Notes: generated from the sequence alone by a model not told the origin. 64,000 bases of DNA from Choristoneura fumiferana (GCF_025370935.1 NC_133473.1:12351196-12415195), one strand, 5' to 3'. Positions 46,150-56,522 are shown, counted from the first letter of the stretch. Program-made: numbers and translations.

Positions 46150-46983
46150 TTGCCATTGCGAGCTAAACGGACTCCTTTACGGAGTCCGCTCCACTTCCAC
46201 AGGAAGGTGGGCATTGGGGCTAAAACACGGTGGTCACAGCGCGGCGACAGCAGACAAGATTTCTTCGCGTCTGAATAAGACAGTGTCATTAAATTAAAGT
46301 TTCATTTGTCTTCATTTGCTAAACAATAGCAATTATACAAAGCCCCACAGCGGGCGAGTAATCAAGCGTCCCTTTAATTAAGTACAGAAACAGTGCCAAG
46401 TAATTGGATCTGAACAACTGAGTAAACAAATCGAAATGGAAGGTAATAAATCTAACAAACACCTTTTTAAGCGTCACTGCGCTGAATCTGTTACGTCAAG
46501 AATAACGCAGAACAATAAAGTGTGACGCCATTTTGTTTGCGCGCCCGAAAGACATGTTACTTTAACTCATTCTGGAATTACTTGTACATCTTCCGTTGAA
46601 TATCAATTTGGTGATATCGTAACAGTAAAACTGATGTTTAGTTTGTTTAAAAAAACAGGTTAGACACATTTTATTAACTGAATGTCTCTTAGCAAACAGT
46701 TTCATGCATTATAAAGGCTTCATAGCATTATAAAGACCCGATTCATTTTGAAGTTACATGAAGTTTAGTAACATCGTGATACAAATTCGGACGCGCTAGT
46801 CCTGTAGTTTATTATTCCAGAGACCCAGCTATCGAATTGTCTACCAAATTTCATCCAAATTTGTGCAGCCATGTTGGCATAAATAGAATACATGTATTCA
46901 CACATCAGTGACACGTGCACAACGGACTTTAGCTTGTCAATCATCACTGTCAAATGTCAATCGCCTTTTGACATGATATTCAG

Positions 46984-47215
46984 AACCGAAAATACAAACT
47001 GGGACTGTGCATCCATGCACAAAAAACCAGAAAAAGAGACCAGCGCTGGTGTAGGGGTTACGGATTGCTGAGGGCCTGGGTTCGATTCTCAGCGCTGGTC
47101 TCTTTTTCTGGTTTTTCTGTGCAACCATGTCTCAGTTTGTATTTTCGATATAGTTTCACGGAATACCCGTAAAAGTAACAAATTCGGAGTTGAAATAAAA
47201 AATACAAAAGACTTC
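46984..47215. mobile_element. Head-to-head SINE palindrome (GACCAGCGCTGG family)
   Basis: Right of centre is a plus-strand copy: GGCCTGGGTTCGATTCTCAG (B-box), CGCTGGTCTCTTTTTCTGG, GTGCAACCATGTCTCAGTTT, ending AAAAATACAAAAGAC. Left of centre, GAAAATACAAACTGGGACTG, GTGCACAAAAAACCAGAAAA and AGAGACCAGCGCTGG is the inverted complement of the same body. The single tRNA head is shared in the middle. Two copies inserted head-to-head, or an inverted duplication during retroposition, would explain it. Confidence 0.65.
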
Positions 47216-47718
47216 AAAAAACCAATCATGATATTCAGAAGTCAATTTTAGTCCAAAGAAGAAACAAACTGACTCGAATCTTCATTCATTATACTGGTGA
47301 GAAAGAAATCTATAAAATATATCTATCATCAAAAATCCATATCGAGCTGAGCCCATACAATAACACCCTTGAAAAGGCTGAAATGGTTGTATAAGTATAG
47401 GTTTAAAAATTCTAGGACCTACGAATACAAACTCGTATAACTTTGGGCGTGTATTGTGCCGGGGCGTATTCATTTCCGGCTTCTTGCATTTTTATAACCT
47501 TTCAACTGTTACTGTTGCCCTTGTTTAGGGGTGTGTTGTGGTGGAAAGGGTGAAACTTTATTTAGCTATGTCATAAATTAATACAAATAAAGTCAACAGT
47601 TTATTGTTTTCCTCAAAAAGTGCTACGGGTTCGTAGCACACGCGAGTTTAAGTGCTACTGCAACTACGCTGTAGAGGCTCTACGACTGGGTAAATTGACG
47701 CTACAAGGCGATACGTCT

Positions 47719-47726
47719 ATTTATTT
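47719..47726. repeat. Left target-site duplication of the foldback element (ATTTATTT)
   Basis: Identical to 51020-51027. Low complexity, so less decisive alone, but it abuts both ends of the inverted repeat exactly. Confidence 0.65.
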
Positions 47727-47835
47727 GGGCACGTATTTGAATATCGAAATTTAAAATATCTAAAGTTAAAACGTCGACGGTCAAAATATCTAAAATCAAA
47801 ATATCGAATAATCGTAATATCTGCAACATAAATAT
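47727..47835. repeat. Outer left arm, 15-16-bp modules
   Basis: Modules read GAATATCGAAATTT, AAAATATCTAAAGTT, AAAACGTCGACGGTC, AAAATATCTAAAATC, AAAATATCGAATAATC. The first four correspond one-to-one to the outer modules of the right arm. Confidence 0.75.
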
Positions 47836-47849
47836 ACCTAACTATAAAA

Positions 47850-48710
47850 AGAAAACACCATCTAGGAGGCCCTCCTGCGGCATAGACCCCAACACACTGG
47901 CGGCATTACGTCTCTGTACAGTTAGAGAAATTCGCTGGAGAGGTAAGCGCCAGCTCTGGGTCTCCTGAGGTCTCTATCAGCCGGGACGACATGGCTCCCA
48001 TGAAGGCCTTCATGTCAGCCGACCAGGGACCCATTGTCTCCACTGCGAGCGCCGCAAACTCATAGTCCTTTAAAAGAGAAGAGTATTTGCGGCGCTTGAG
48101 AACTTGGGCCTGGTCAGCTGCTGCCCCGGCTTGTGAGTGGGTTGCCTGAATGTGGGACTGCGCGAAAGTGTCGACACACGTTGCGTCCCACACCAGAGCC
48201 CTACCCAGCTTCCATGGCACCAGAGTAGCCCCGTCGGGGCGCTTACCATCGTCTCTGGCCATGCCAACGGGTTCAAGGATTGCGGGCACAGAGACGGTGG
48301 CAAGCGAGCGGCGGACCAGGTCATTAATGTGCCATGGCGGAATAAGCGACCAGCGCTTTTGGGGCATGAGAGGCCATGACGTCCCAGCTCATCTACGTCT
48401 TTACCACAGGTACAAGTGTGGAGATACAAATTCTGCAACCAAGCCTTAAGGATATTGCTATCCTCAAGGTGCTTGGATCCAGAACCGTACCTAACTGACG
48501 AGAAGGAGGGCGTTGAGCCAATGGCCTGACTCCGGGGCTGATACCGCTAGGAGACGGGCACGTTCAGATACGTCCGGCTATTTTCAAATAGAGAAGCATG
48601 GGTTGCTTTTGCTGTTGTTTAAATTAATTTTGTTTCCTATCATATTATTGTATCTTGTGTTGTGTATAATCTTCTATATATATAAATAAAATAAACTTAT
48701 AACATTAAAA
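47850..48710 (-). pseudogene. LINE-derived insertion: CxC zinc motif plus nuclease-like C-terminal domain
   Basis: On the minus strand, DPSTLRIAISLRLGCRIC (about 48482-48430), then LHTCTCGKDVDELGRHGLSC (about 48438-48340), then INDLVRRSLATVSVPAILEP, GKRPDGATLVPW, LVWDATCVDT and VETMGPWSADMKAFMG (to 47906) form the C-terminus of a LINE polyprotein family widespread in invertebrates. The three segments are in different frames, so at least two frameshifts have occurred. The RPDG...LVWDATC block resembles a restriction-like endonuclease fold motif (PD...D), an inference. Oddly, the poly(A) tail with AATAAA (48685-48709) is on the plus strand, opposite to the reading direction. Confidence 0.7.
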
Positions 48711-48715
48711 AAAAA

Positions 48716-48940
48716 ACGATTAAAAATAAATTGATTATTCTCACAATGTCGTCAAGAAATATCTGCTATTATTATATCGACGTCTGGAATTCCTAAAAAC
48801 TGAAATATCGAACGGCTAAAATATCGAAAGTTCAAATTATCTACAACTGAATGATCGATATATATTAACACAAAATATCAACCGTCAAAAAACCAAATAT
48901 TAAAATAGCCAAAATTGAAAAATGTTAATATCATTAGCAT
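48716..48940. repeat. Inner left arm, 15-16-bp modules
   Basis: GAAATATCGAACGGCT, AAAATATCGAAAGTTC, AAATTATCTACAACTG and AAAATATCAACCGTC continue the module series after the LINE-derived insertion. Modules become more diverged inward. Confidence 0.65.
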
Positions 48941-49058
48941 TAGAATAACTCAAACTTCGTAAACAATTAAGTAATGTGATTTGAGCGCGGCGCGCCAACA
49001 AACTGGTCACTCCAGTTTGGCGCATTTATTGTATTGTGTAAATTGTAATCCATACTTA

Positions 49059-50434
49059 TCCATACTTAATATTATAAATGCGAAAGTAACTCTGTCTGTC
49101 TGTCTGTCTGTCTGTTACGCTTTCACGCAAAAATCGCTGAACCGATTTGGATGAAATTTGGTACAGAGATAGAATAGACCATGGGAAAGAACATAGGCTA
49201 TCTTTTATCGCGAAAAAAAGGCTTTAAGGGGTTGAAATAGGGGGTGAAAGTTTATATGGTGGAAGTTAGTCGCTGTCGGAAATAAAACCATGAAACTGGT
49301 ATTTAGGCACTTAATAAGAAATAAGTCGTATGTGTTTTAGCTTTTTTTGAAATTCGACCTGTGAGGGATGAAATAGGGGATGAAAGCTCATATGGAAGGT
49401 CGTCATTATCGAAGATAAATCGATGGTTCTTTATGAAACTTGGCATTTGGGCACATGATAAGAGATAAATAGATATATTTTCGTGCATTTTTTTTAATTC
49501 TTCCTGTGTGGGTGAAATAGGATGAAAAATTACATGGAACGTCGTCATTATCACAGATAAATCGATGAATCTTTGTGTTTAGGTATTCGATAAGAATAAA
49601 AAAACCCGGTTAAAATCGACTCGAACTCGAGCATCAAGGGTTCCGTGCATAGAGGTATTTATGACTATCAAGTGCTAGCAAGCTCATAAGCAAAATTTAC
49701 GCAATATGGGGTCATTTTACATGGCTTATTAACATAGACAGTCAGACATGAAAAATTATGATTTTCAGATTTTTCTTACTTATTTTGCTATAAAGGGAAT
49801 AAAATTTGCTATAAGAGCTTCCTTTATACAAAATTTCATGTTTCTAGGACAGCCGGAAATACCCTATAACTTTTTTTGAGTTTAGGGTTTTAATTTCAAT
49901 TCTATAAATACTCCGTACGTTTACGGGATAAAGGGTCTTGACAGACAGACGACGGACGGACAGCAAAGTCATCCTATAAGAGTTCCATTTTTTCCTTTTG
50001 AGGTACGGAACCCTAAAAAACATTTGTTCCGGCTCTTTTCAAATTTCGACATTTTTCATACCTACTTGAAAATATGGGGATGAAAGTTCGTAAGGAATTC
50101 CAAACAATTTACTATAAGTATATTTACCGGAAATATGTGTAGCAATGCTTAGCAAGAATGCCGTCTCCTAACTTACAATAAAGGACGTAAGATGTCAAGA
50201 GCTCACTATGAAGAATTAGTCCTTTTGTGTTGGCAGGGTAGAATACTTATGTTTTACCAAAGAATGGAAGAACAAAAAAAAATAGTTTAGATATAAAGCA
50301 ATGTATTAAAATAGGTTATTTTCAGTAAACCGTAGAAGTTTCTATGTGCTATTATTGGCAGAATAGGTACCCTAAATAAATTAAATACTTCCAAAGTTAC
50401 TATTCCACGCGAAGAAGTCGCGGGCAAAAGCTAG
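49059..50434 (+). mobile_element. Lep1-like Helitron, essentially complete
   Basis: It begins TCCATACTTAATATTATAAA followed by TGCGAAAGTAAC and (TCTG)n, includes CTGAACCGATTTGGATGAAA, and ends GTCGCGGGCAAAAGCTAG with T as the next base. These are the canonical 5' TC and 3' hairpin plus CTAG ends of Lep1 non-autonomous Helitrons. Several near-repeats of the GATAAATCGATGRWTCTT/TGGGCAC unit (49417-49590) lie inside. A further repeat is inserted at 49597-50020. Confidence 0.75.
49597..50020 (+). repeat. GGTTCCGTACC-type dispersed repeat, complete copy
   Basis: CCCGGTTAAAATCGACTCGA, CGAGCATCAAGGGTTCCG at the left and TCCTTTTGAGGTACGGAACC, CTAAAAAA at the right match the family's known ends. It also has the internal GACAGACAGACGACGGACGG block. 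It is nested in the Helitron. Confidence 0.65.
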
Positions 50435-50510
50435 TTGTTATATATGAATAAATGATTCTATCTATCTATCTATCTTATTAATATCAAGAAAAATGCATAG
50501 AACTTGATTC

Positions 50511-50684
50511 TGGCCACGGTTGAACCTAACCGCTCCTCCTCGCGGCGCTCGTCGTCGCACCTAATTTTTAGATTAGATTACTTAGTACCTAGAATTTAAA
50601 ACTGAAGTCTGATTAATTCAACCGAAAAGTTTAGGTGCGACGACGAGCGTAGCGAGGAGGAGCGTGTTAGGTTCAACTGTGGCC
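50511..50684. mobile_element. Hairpin element with 54-bp arms
   Basis: TGGCCACGGTTGAACCTAAC, CGCTCCTCCTCGC and GCTCGTCGTCGCACCTAA on the left are mirrored by TTAGGTGCGACGACGAGC, GCGAGGAGGAGCG and GTTAGGTTCAACTGTGGCCA on the right, with only a few mismatches. The GC-rich tail GAGCCGAGCGAGCGTGCCGC (to about 50733) resembles the tail of the repeat near 1900. Confidence 0.65.
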
Positions 50685-50754
50685 AAAACAAGCACGAGCC
50701 GAGCGAGCGTGCCGCGGGAGCCGAGTGCCAAAGTTAAATTTCGTATCAATAATC

Positions 50755-51019
50755 TACTATTGTACCCTTCGATATTATAGACATTCGATATTAAGAATTT
50801 CGACCTTAGAATCGTTCGAAATTTCAATTTTCGATATTTTATCCGTCGATATTAGGATTTTCGAAATTTTAGCATTCGATAATTGTACCGTTCGATAATT
50901 CATACTTTTGACATTTTGAATTTCGACCTTATGATCGTTCGACATTCTGATTTTCGATATTTTGATCGTCGACGTTTTTACCTTAGATATTTTAAATTTC
51001 GATATTCAAATACGTGCCC
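50755..51019. repeat. Right arm, about 16 modules of 15-16 bp
   Basis: On the minus strand the series starts GAATATCGAAATTT, AAAATATCTAAGGT, AAAAACGTCGACGATC, AAAATATCGAAAATC and continues through variants such as ATAAGGTCGAAATTC and GAATTATCGAACGGTA. The shared core is WATCGAA, and every module keeps the TCGA or TCTA centre. Confidence 0.75.
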
Positions 51020-51027
51020 ATTTATTT
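51020..51027. repeat. Right target-site duplication of the foldback element (ATTTATTT)
   Basis: Identical to 47719-47726. Confidence 0.65.
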
Positions 51028-51293
51028 ACCTATAATACATATAGGTAAGGTTCAGTCATATGAAATAAAATTTATCATAATCACGAAAGGTTCTTCGTGG
51101 GAGAAGTATACCAAATGTTACAGTAATATCAAATGTTTTTCTTTCTTGCAACAAGAAGTCCCTTAACCGAAAAAAATATGAAATTCGAACTTATTTATTG
51201 CACATAAACCTCAGTGCGCGAGACTGACAAACACTGGCTGATATTTTTTCTAGTTGACGTCTGGAATTTCATTTTCACCTCACCACAACATGG

Positions 51294-51493
51294 ACCACCA
51301 GTGGTGTAGCGGTATAGCACGCGGTACGGAATACTGAGGACCTGGGTTCGATTCCCAGTGTTGGTCTTATTTTTCTGGTTTTTCTGTGCATCTATATTTC
51401 AGTATGTATTTTCAATTTAGGTTTTACGGGATGACCGTAAAAGTAAAAATTTGGAATTGAAATAAAAAATACAAAAAGATTCCAAAAAACCAA
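51294..51493 (+). mobile_element. tRNA-derived SINE, full-length plus copy
   Basis: The head has an A-box TGGTGTAGCGG (51302-51312) and a B-box GGTTCGATTCC (within 51344-51356), then TTTTTCTGGTTTTTCTGTGC, ATTTCAGTATGTATTTTCA, TTTTACGGGATGACCGTAAA and an AATAAAAAATACAAAAAGA tail. It is the best copy of the family also seen at 11611 and 46984. Pol III transcription from the head is expected; it is not a functional tRNA. Confidence 0.75.
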
Positions 51494-52158
51494 TCTTAAA
51501 TGAAAACTACACAAAAATTTATTTTTTACACCCAGCCAGTAAAGTTGCAACCCTACTCGAATGGTTATGCGACATCGGGTTGTACCAATACAAATACCTA
51601 CATTATATTTATATTCATGGTCTCAGAACCTTTTATCCCGCCGTGAAATAGTTCTCCGTTCTATTTTCATGTGTTCCCTGAAATAGCAACAAACAACCTT
51701 ACTTTTTTCGCCGTTCCCGATTTGATTGCCGGGATTTACTTTTACGGTCACTGTTTCACATTTATAGACAGTTCCAGCGGGATTATGCTGCTCGCTTCAA
51801 TTTTATATGTCCCCCTGTATATCTTTAACTGCTGTCGTTTATGCAAATACAAGTTTTGTAACCTTTTAATCTATGAAAAAAGTTAGTCGTTTGAATTATA
51901 TTTCAGGAAATGGGTTATAGTAGCGTCTAATAACTGATATACTGGCTGTGCTACAATAGTTTAGTGTATTTTCATGTGGTCAGATCATAAAATGGTTATG
52001 TTCGTGTAATTTAAGTAGGTAGGCTCTTTTTTTATTGCTCTATTATGGTGTCCCACTGCTTGACAAATGCTTCCTCCTTTGACCTCCACTTTAGACTTAT
52101 TGGTTGGTATTTAAAAAAACATATTTTTATTTATAAATGATATTTCTAATTTTTTTAA

Positions 52159-52169
52159 CACGCACACAT

Positions 52170-52227
<58 letters not shown>
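52159..52227. repeat. (AC)n microsatellite
   Basis: A nearly uninterrupted dinucleotide run following ACACGCACACATACGCAC. Likely polymorphic. Confidence 0.95.
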
Positions 52228-52229
<2 letters not shown>

Positions 52230-52760
52230 GCTCGCACTGACAAACTATTTTTTAAAACAAACTTACGTATTTATAATATTAATTAATTAGGTGTTACCGG
52301 CGACTCCATTTGTGAAAAATTCGTTTATCTAGATCCCGAGGTAACCGTGTAATTTTCCATAATAAAAACTTACCTTGTCCTTCCCAGGGTCCGAAACAAT
52401 CTTCATATCAAATTTAATTTAGGTAAATGACATATGGAATATACTCGTAGAAAGACTAACAGACAGACTTTCGCATTTATAATAATTGGATCATCAACGA
52501 CAACGATAAGTTAGCCATGTTTCTACAATTATCGTCATCTTTGTCTCCGCCTGGTATATCTGAGTTTATCTGTTTTATCTCAGTTAAATATTCAACAAGA
52601 TTCCACTAGTTCAAATTATTTTCATGCCTATTAATTATTCTTCTTTGTTCTTGTATCAAACTGACATAGTAAGAAAAATTTAAAGTTTAATTACTCCGAC
52701 CACGAATGTTTGATTAATTAAGTTTTATTCGTCAGTAAATCTTTAGTCTTTGATGAACTT

Positions 52761-52932
52761 GGTACCATCAGCCAAATAAGTGGTCTATCAATTTTTAAAC
52801 GAATTTAATGAATATGTCGCTGAAGTCAAACTCTCAAGTTGACAAGCACGTCTATATTGGCATTATTGTTTTATGACATGCAAAGGGTTATCAACTTTAG
52901 GCTGGTAGACCACATATTTGGCTGATGGTACC
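52761..52932 (+). mobile_element. Palindromic element, GGTACCATCAGCC termini, copy 1
   Basis: GGTACCATCAGCCAAATAAG / TGGTCTA at the left are mirrored by TAGACCACATATTTGGCTGA / TGGTACC at the right. The interior has AATATGTCGCTGAAGTCAAA and ATTGGCATTATTGTTTTATG, shared with copy 2 in the opposite orientation. Confidence 0.7.
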
Positions 52933-53052
52933 TCAAAAAGTCTTTTTACACTGATTGGGTTCAATAACATTTTCGGTTTTTCAACCAACCTTGAGACGTG
53001 ATTCTTCATTCCACTGCTGGTCACAGGCCTCCTCTCAGAATAATGAGTCTTA

Positions 53053-53229
53053 AGGTACCATCAGCCATATATGTGGTCTACCACCCTAAAGTTGATAATC
53101 GTTTGCATGCCATAAAACAATAATGCCAATAGACGTGTCTGTCAACTTAAAAGTTCGACTTTAGCGACATATTCATTCGATAGGAACTTGTTTAAAAATT
53201 GATAGACCACTTATTTGGCTGATGGTGCC
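53053..53229 (-). mobile_element. Palindromic element, GGTACCATCAGCC termini, copy 2
   Basis: Same termini and interior as 52761-52932 but inverted, 120 bp away. The spacer contains a fragment (TCCACTGCTGGTCACAGGCC) of the SINE tail of the 10680 family in minus orientation. Confidence 0.7.
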
Positions 53230-55027
53230 TATAAATATTTAATATCTGCTGACATTATACTCGTATGACATCTTTCCAAAACGCAAGTTGAATTTATTTA
53301 TTTCAATTTTAATTTACGGTTCTAAATTCAATATGCAAACTGTTTTAAGAGTTTGACAGGGGAGCGTAATCGTTTATTGAGAAATGAGAGATTTAAAATT
53401 TAAAACTAAACCAACTTGCCGAGCTCAATTTGCCTGCGCTGGCTTTGCTTCACGCCTCCACTAGTTATTTAATGTCTTCCTAACAACTTAAATTACAACT
53501 TGGCTTTTCGTGCCCGCGTTTTGTATAAAATCTTACACAAAGAATGGTAATTACAACTAGTAATAGCGCTGAACGGTCGTAAGCCAGTCTTAAGGCCATT
53601 ACACGACTAAAACTGGTTTAATGAAACCCTAATGCGTTTTAGTTTTGCTTTAAATAGCGAGACGGTGTTATTATGGATTAAATGCCACTCGTTAAATATT
53701 TTTCAAAGTAATGTATATTAAAAATCAAAATATTTTCTTTACATGATAGTGTTGACGCGAGCCAAACTTAAAAATATTTAAAAACAAATTTTATTGTGAA
53801 GAGCGCTGACTTCATTTCGCCTTGCGCCCTTCGCAGAATATCTAAACATTATAAGCCGAATATTTTCAAAAATTGATTATCATTATCACCCGAAAATCGA
53901 GTGCATCTCAATTCGCTTTCGCCCCTCTTCTACAAAATTATAGTAATTTCCATCCGGAAATGCATCGAAATAGCAAAATGGCCTGCTAAGCGGTGCCCAT
54001 TTGGAGAAATTGCTCGTCGTGGTCGGATTCCATTCCAATATTAAAAAGGTTTCCGATAAAGAAGCTTGAAAAATCCAATATTAGTAAGATTTTAATTTAT
54101 ATTTGACCTGATCTTGGAATAGGTGATTCTCATTAAGCGCTTTAAAAGATTTAAGGCTTTATAAAACTTATTAACGTAGCACAGATGTAGAGAGATAATT
54201 AAGTTTAAAGAGCATGTCTTTAAATTAATGCTACAATACACATCTGTCAAGAGGCCATACTTCAATTTGTTGCAATCAAGTCACGAACGTTCACGGTTGG
54301 CGGAGGCTGTGCGAATGCGGGCAATTTACGGAGTTCAATATAAATAGAGGCACTAACTCCAGACTTGAGCATTAATTGAATAGATACGTTCGCTGCCCGT
54401 TTCAATCCTACCTTAATCACACTTGAAAAGACCTCATAGAATCATGCCGCCTGCTTTCTCAACAAGCGGTCTTAATAACTACAGCGTATCGCACTTTGAG
54501 TTTGATCAATTTATCCACAACTCAGACCTGGCGTCAGTCTTTATAAGCGCGCGTCCTACATTTACAGCCGCGCGAGAAGAATGATCATTCCGACGGCACA
54601 TAAAAGCCGATATTCAGGAGACCGGGAATAATATTTTTATTATTTCACCTGCGACATCAGCACCGGCACCTATCATTTTATTACTCCCCGTGTGCAAAAT
54701 CAAACGGCAAACAGCGTGTCTCGTATCAGTAAAAGCAATTACATTTGCCATAAGTGTTCGTTCACATTTGCAATTAGCGAGTGGTCCAAAAACGTGCAAA
54801 TCGTTAACTGCCGCCACCAAGCGGCGTGTCTTTGCATATTCATAGCCTACTTAAAATATTTTAATACGGATCGTCCTTACACCCACATTTACTAATGTTG
54901 GATTCGGTTTGTAACGATTAAAATATGGGTTGGTGAAAGCTGCTTGCAGTTTTTAATTAAATTGAAATTTATTAAAATCTGGTAGATATCAGTTGTAATC
55001 TTAATTTTTTTTGGGTTTTTTAGTTTG
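53230..55027. other. Intronic sequence with a few complex blocks
   Basis: No transposon was delimited. About 54290-54560 and 54640-54840 are GC-balanced and complex. A TATAAATAG box lies at 54339-54347. No coding exon was recognised. Confidence 0.3.
54339..54370 (+). promoter_or_regulatory. Possible core promoter (TATAAATAG)
   Basis: AATATAAATAGAGGC repeats the TATAAATAGAG box seen at 42097. No clear arthropod TCAGT initiator lies at the expected distance (sequence ACTTGAGCATTA), so this is weaker than the other. Confidence 0.2.
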
Positions 55028-55193
55028 GGGTGACACTCTTTCCCGGCCGGGATAACACCGACATGGAAATACCGGCCCTGTTTTTTGTGTACACGCCCAT
55101 AGAAACTGACAGGAGCTTCTATGGGTGTGTACACGAAAAACAGGGTCGGTAGTTCCATTGTATTATTATCCAGGCCGGAAAAGAGTGTCACCC
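55028..55193. mobile_element. Palindromic MITE (GGTGACACTCTTTCC), copy 1
   Basis: GGGTGACACTCTTTCCCGGC and GGCCGGAAAAGAGTGTCACCC are the ends, and the palindrome continues almost to the centre (GTGTACACGCCCATAGAA / TTCTATGGGTGTGTACAC), with CTGACAGGAGC as the loop. Flanks TTAGTTTG and TAGGTTTG agree at 6 of 8 positions, perhaps a decayed 8-bp duplication. Reading frames on it are translated repeat. Confidence 0.75.
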
Positions 55194-55329
55194 TAGGTTT
55201 GCGCACCTTTTTTAAAAAAATTGTTTAGCTGTAGCTAAAGCCGTAACGTCCTAGTGGGTTTTTTATCTGAATATGACCTCTCAAGCAGTGAATTTTGGGT
55301 TGAAGCTCGGGCTCTGAGTTTTTCCGAAC

Positions 55330-55450
55330 TTAAGCGGTGAAGAAAAACATCACGAGAAAACCTGTATACAACTGTGGGGTTGCGTGGGAACTAGAGCCAA
55401 AACTCTCTCGTTTTGAGATGAAGCCATTTGCATTGTTGTGGGACGTACAC
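55330..55450 (+). mobile_element. Truncated SINE (10680 family), diverged
   Basis: GGTGAAGAAAAACATCACGA, GCGTGGGAACTAGAGCC and TTGTGGGACGTACACATACA match the body and tail of the family. The tRNA head is absent. Confidence 0.55.
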
Positions 55451-55987
55451 ATACAAGCTGAAGATAAATTCATTTTTATTTAACATCGGGTATTTTGTTA
55501 CCGAATAAACTACAAACTGTTTTTGCAAATTGCTTAAACAAGGCCCTTAGGATACATCATTTAAACAATGTCGTTTTGAAATTGAACGATTATAAAACAT
55601 ATCCACTTAAGACGATGTTCGAGCTCTGGAGTTTTATAATTTTCCACTCTTTAGTCCCTGTTATCGAGGATTTCTTCCGCTCGCACCCTCTTCCTTCCTG
55701 AACTCTTCAGTAAGGGGCACGTATTTAGGTATAAAGGATCCTTAATTGGTCGGTAGTAAGAATTTATTTGCCTATGAATTTCCTACGAAATTTGTATTTT
55801 AATAAAAGTTTCCGTCCAGTTTTCCTCGTTATTTAGTTTGCTTATAGAAAAACGGAACAAACGGGAATTTGATAACGTATATGTATTTAAAAATTTAATT
55901 GACTTACTATGTACCTTAATATCTAGGTTTAGATTAAGTTTTGGTACTTACGTACTTACTGGTCATACAGAAAGTGAATAATATAAT

Positions 55988-56522
55988 CAAGGAGCGGAAT
56001 TTCTCATAGAAAAAATCAAACGTCAAAGGAATTGAACATAAGTTTTATCGACTATCGATAAATATTTCAGCAATTAATAAAACAGAAAATAGTAGGTACT
56101 TTTAAAAAAGCACTTTTTAAGTTAGTTACAATTAAAATATAATGAGCTTGAGCTGCTTTAAATTAACTTTAGATTTAGAGCAGTATATCGTTAAAGAATC
56201 TTCATTGTAAATAAGTAAGGGATGTTTTTTATCCATTTGTCAATCGTTTTTCTTTTAGGATTAACCATTTTAATAACACGGGAATTACTTAGAAAAACTC
56301 AAGCGACATAAATGTCGCATTATGTGACATTGACCCGATTTATTTTATTTTAATATGGAGATGCAAGTCGCTTATCAAAGAGGTCAAATGTTACAGAATA
56401 ATGTTACAAGGCGATAACAAGCGAAGAGTTGATTAGACAACATCGATAACTGGAATAGTCGATAAAACTTATGTTCAATCCCTTTGATGTTTGATTTTTG
56501 CTATGTGAAATTCCGCTCCTTG
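55988..56522. mobile_element. hAT-like MITE with 8-bp target duplication (AATATAAT)
   Basis: CAAGGAGCGGAATTTC and GAAATTCCGCTCCTTG are perfect 16-bp inverted ends. The arms extend about 80 bp through AAATCAAACGTCAAAGG and TTGAACATAAGTTTTATCGA with few mismatches. AATATAAT flanks both sides exactly (55980-55987, 56523-56530). Non-coding interior. The 8-bp duplication and CAAGG start fit the hAT superfamily. Confidence 0.75.

Larger units (their letters stand above)
47727..51019. mobile_element. Modular foldback transposon with 8-bp target duplication
   Basis: GGGCACGTATTTGAATATCG at the left end is exactly mirrored by CGATATTCAAATACGTGCCC at the right end. ATTTATTT flanks both (47719-47726 and 51020-51027). 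The arms consist of about 15-16-bp modules around AAAATATCGAA, some as AAAACGTCGACGGTC, and match between arms for roughly 100 bp before the two drift in module number. No transposase was recognised. The left arm is split by a LINE-derived insertion (about 47850-48710); the core holds a Helitron and a hairpin element. The superfamily is unassigned: 8-bp duplications fit hAT, P or Merlin-like elements, but the termini match none that I know well. Confidence 0.75.

Noticed and set aside
47727..51019. A CRISPR-like array because of regularly spaced repeats
   Set aside because: The modules are contiguous with no unique spacers, are inverted between arms, and sit in a eukaryotic transposon.
55028..55206. 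A small gene reading LFFVYTPIEAPVSFYGRVHK
   Set aside because: The same peptide arises from the palindromic MITE at 63632 and from both strands of it.
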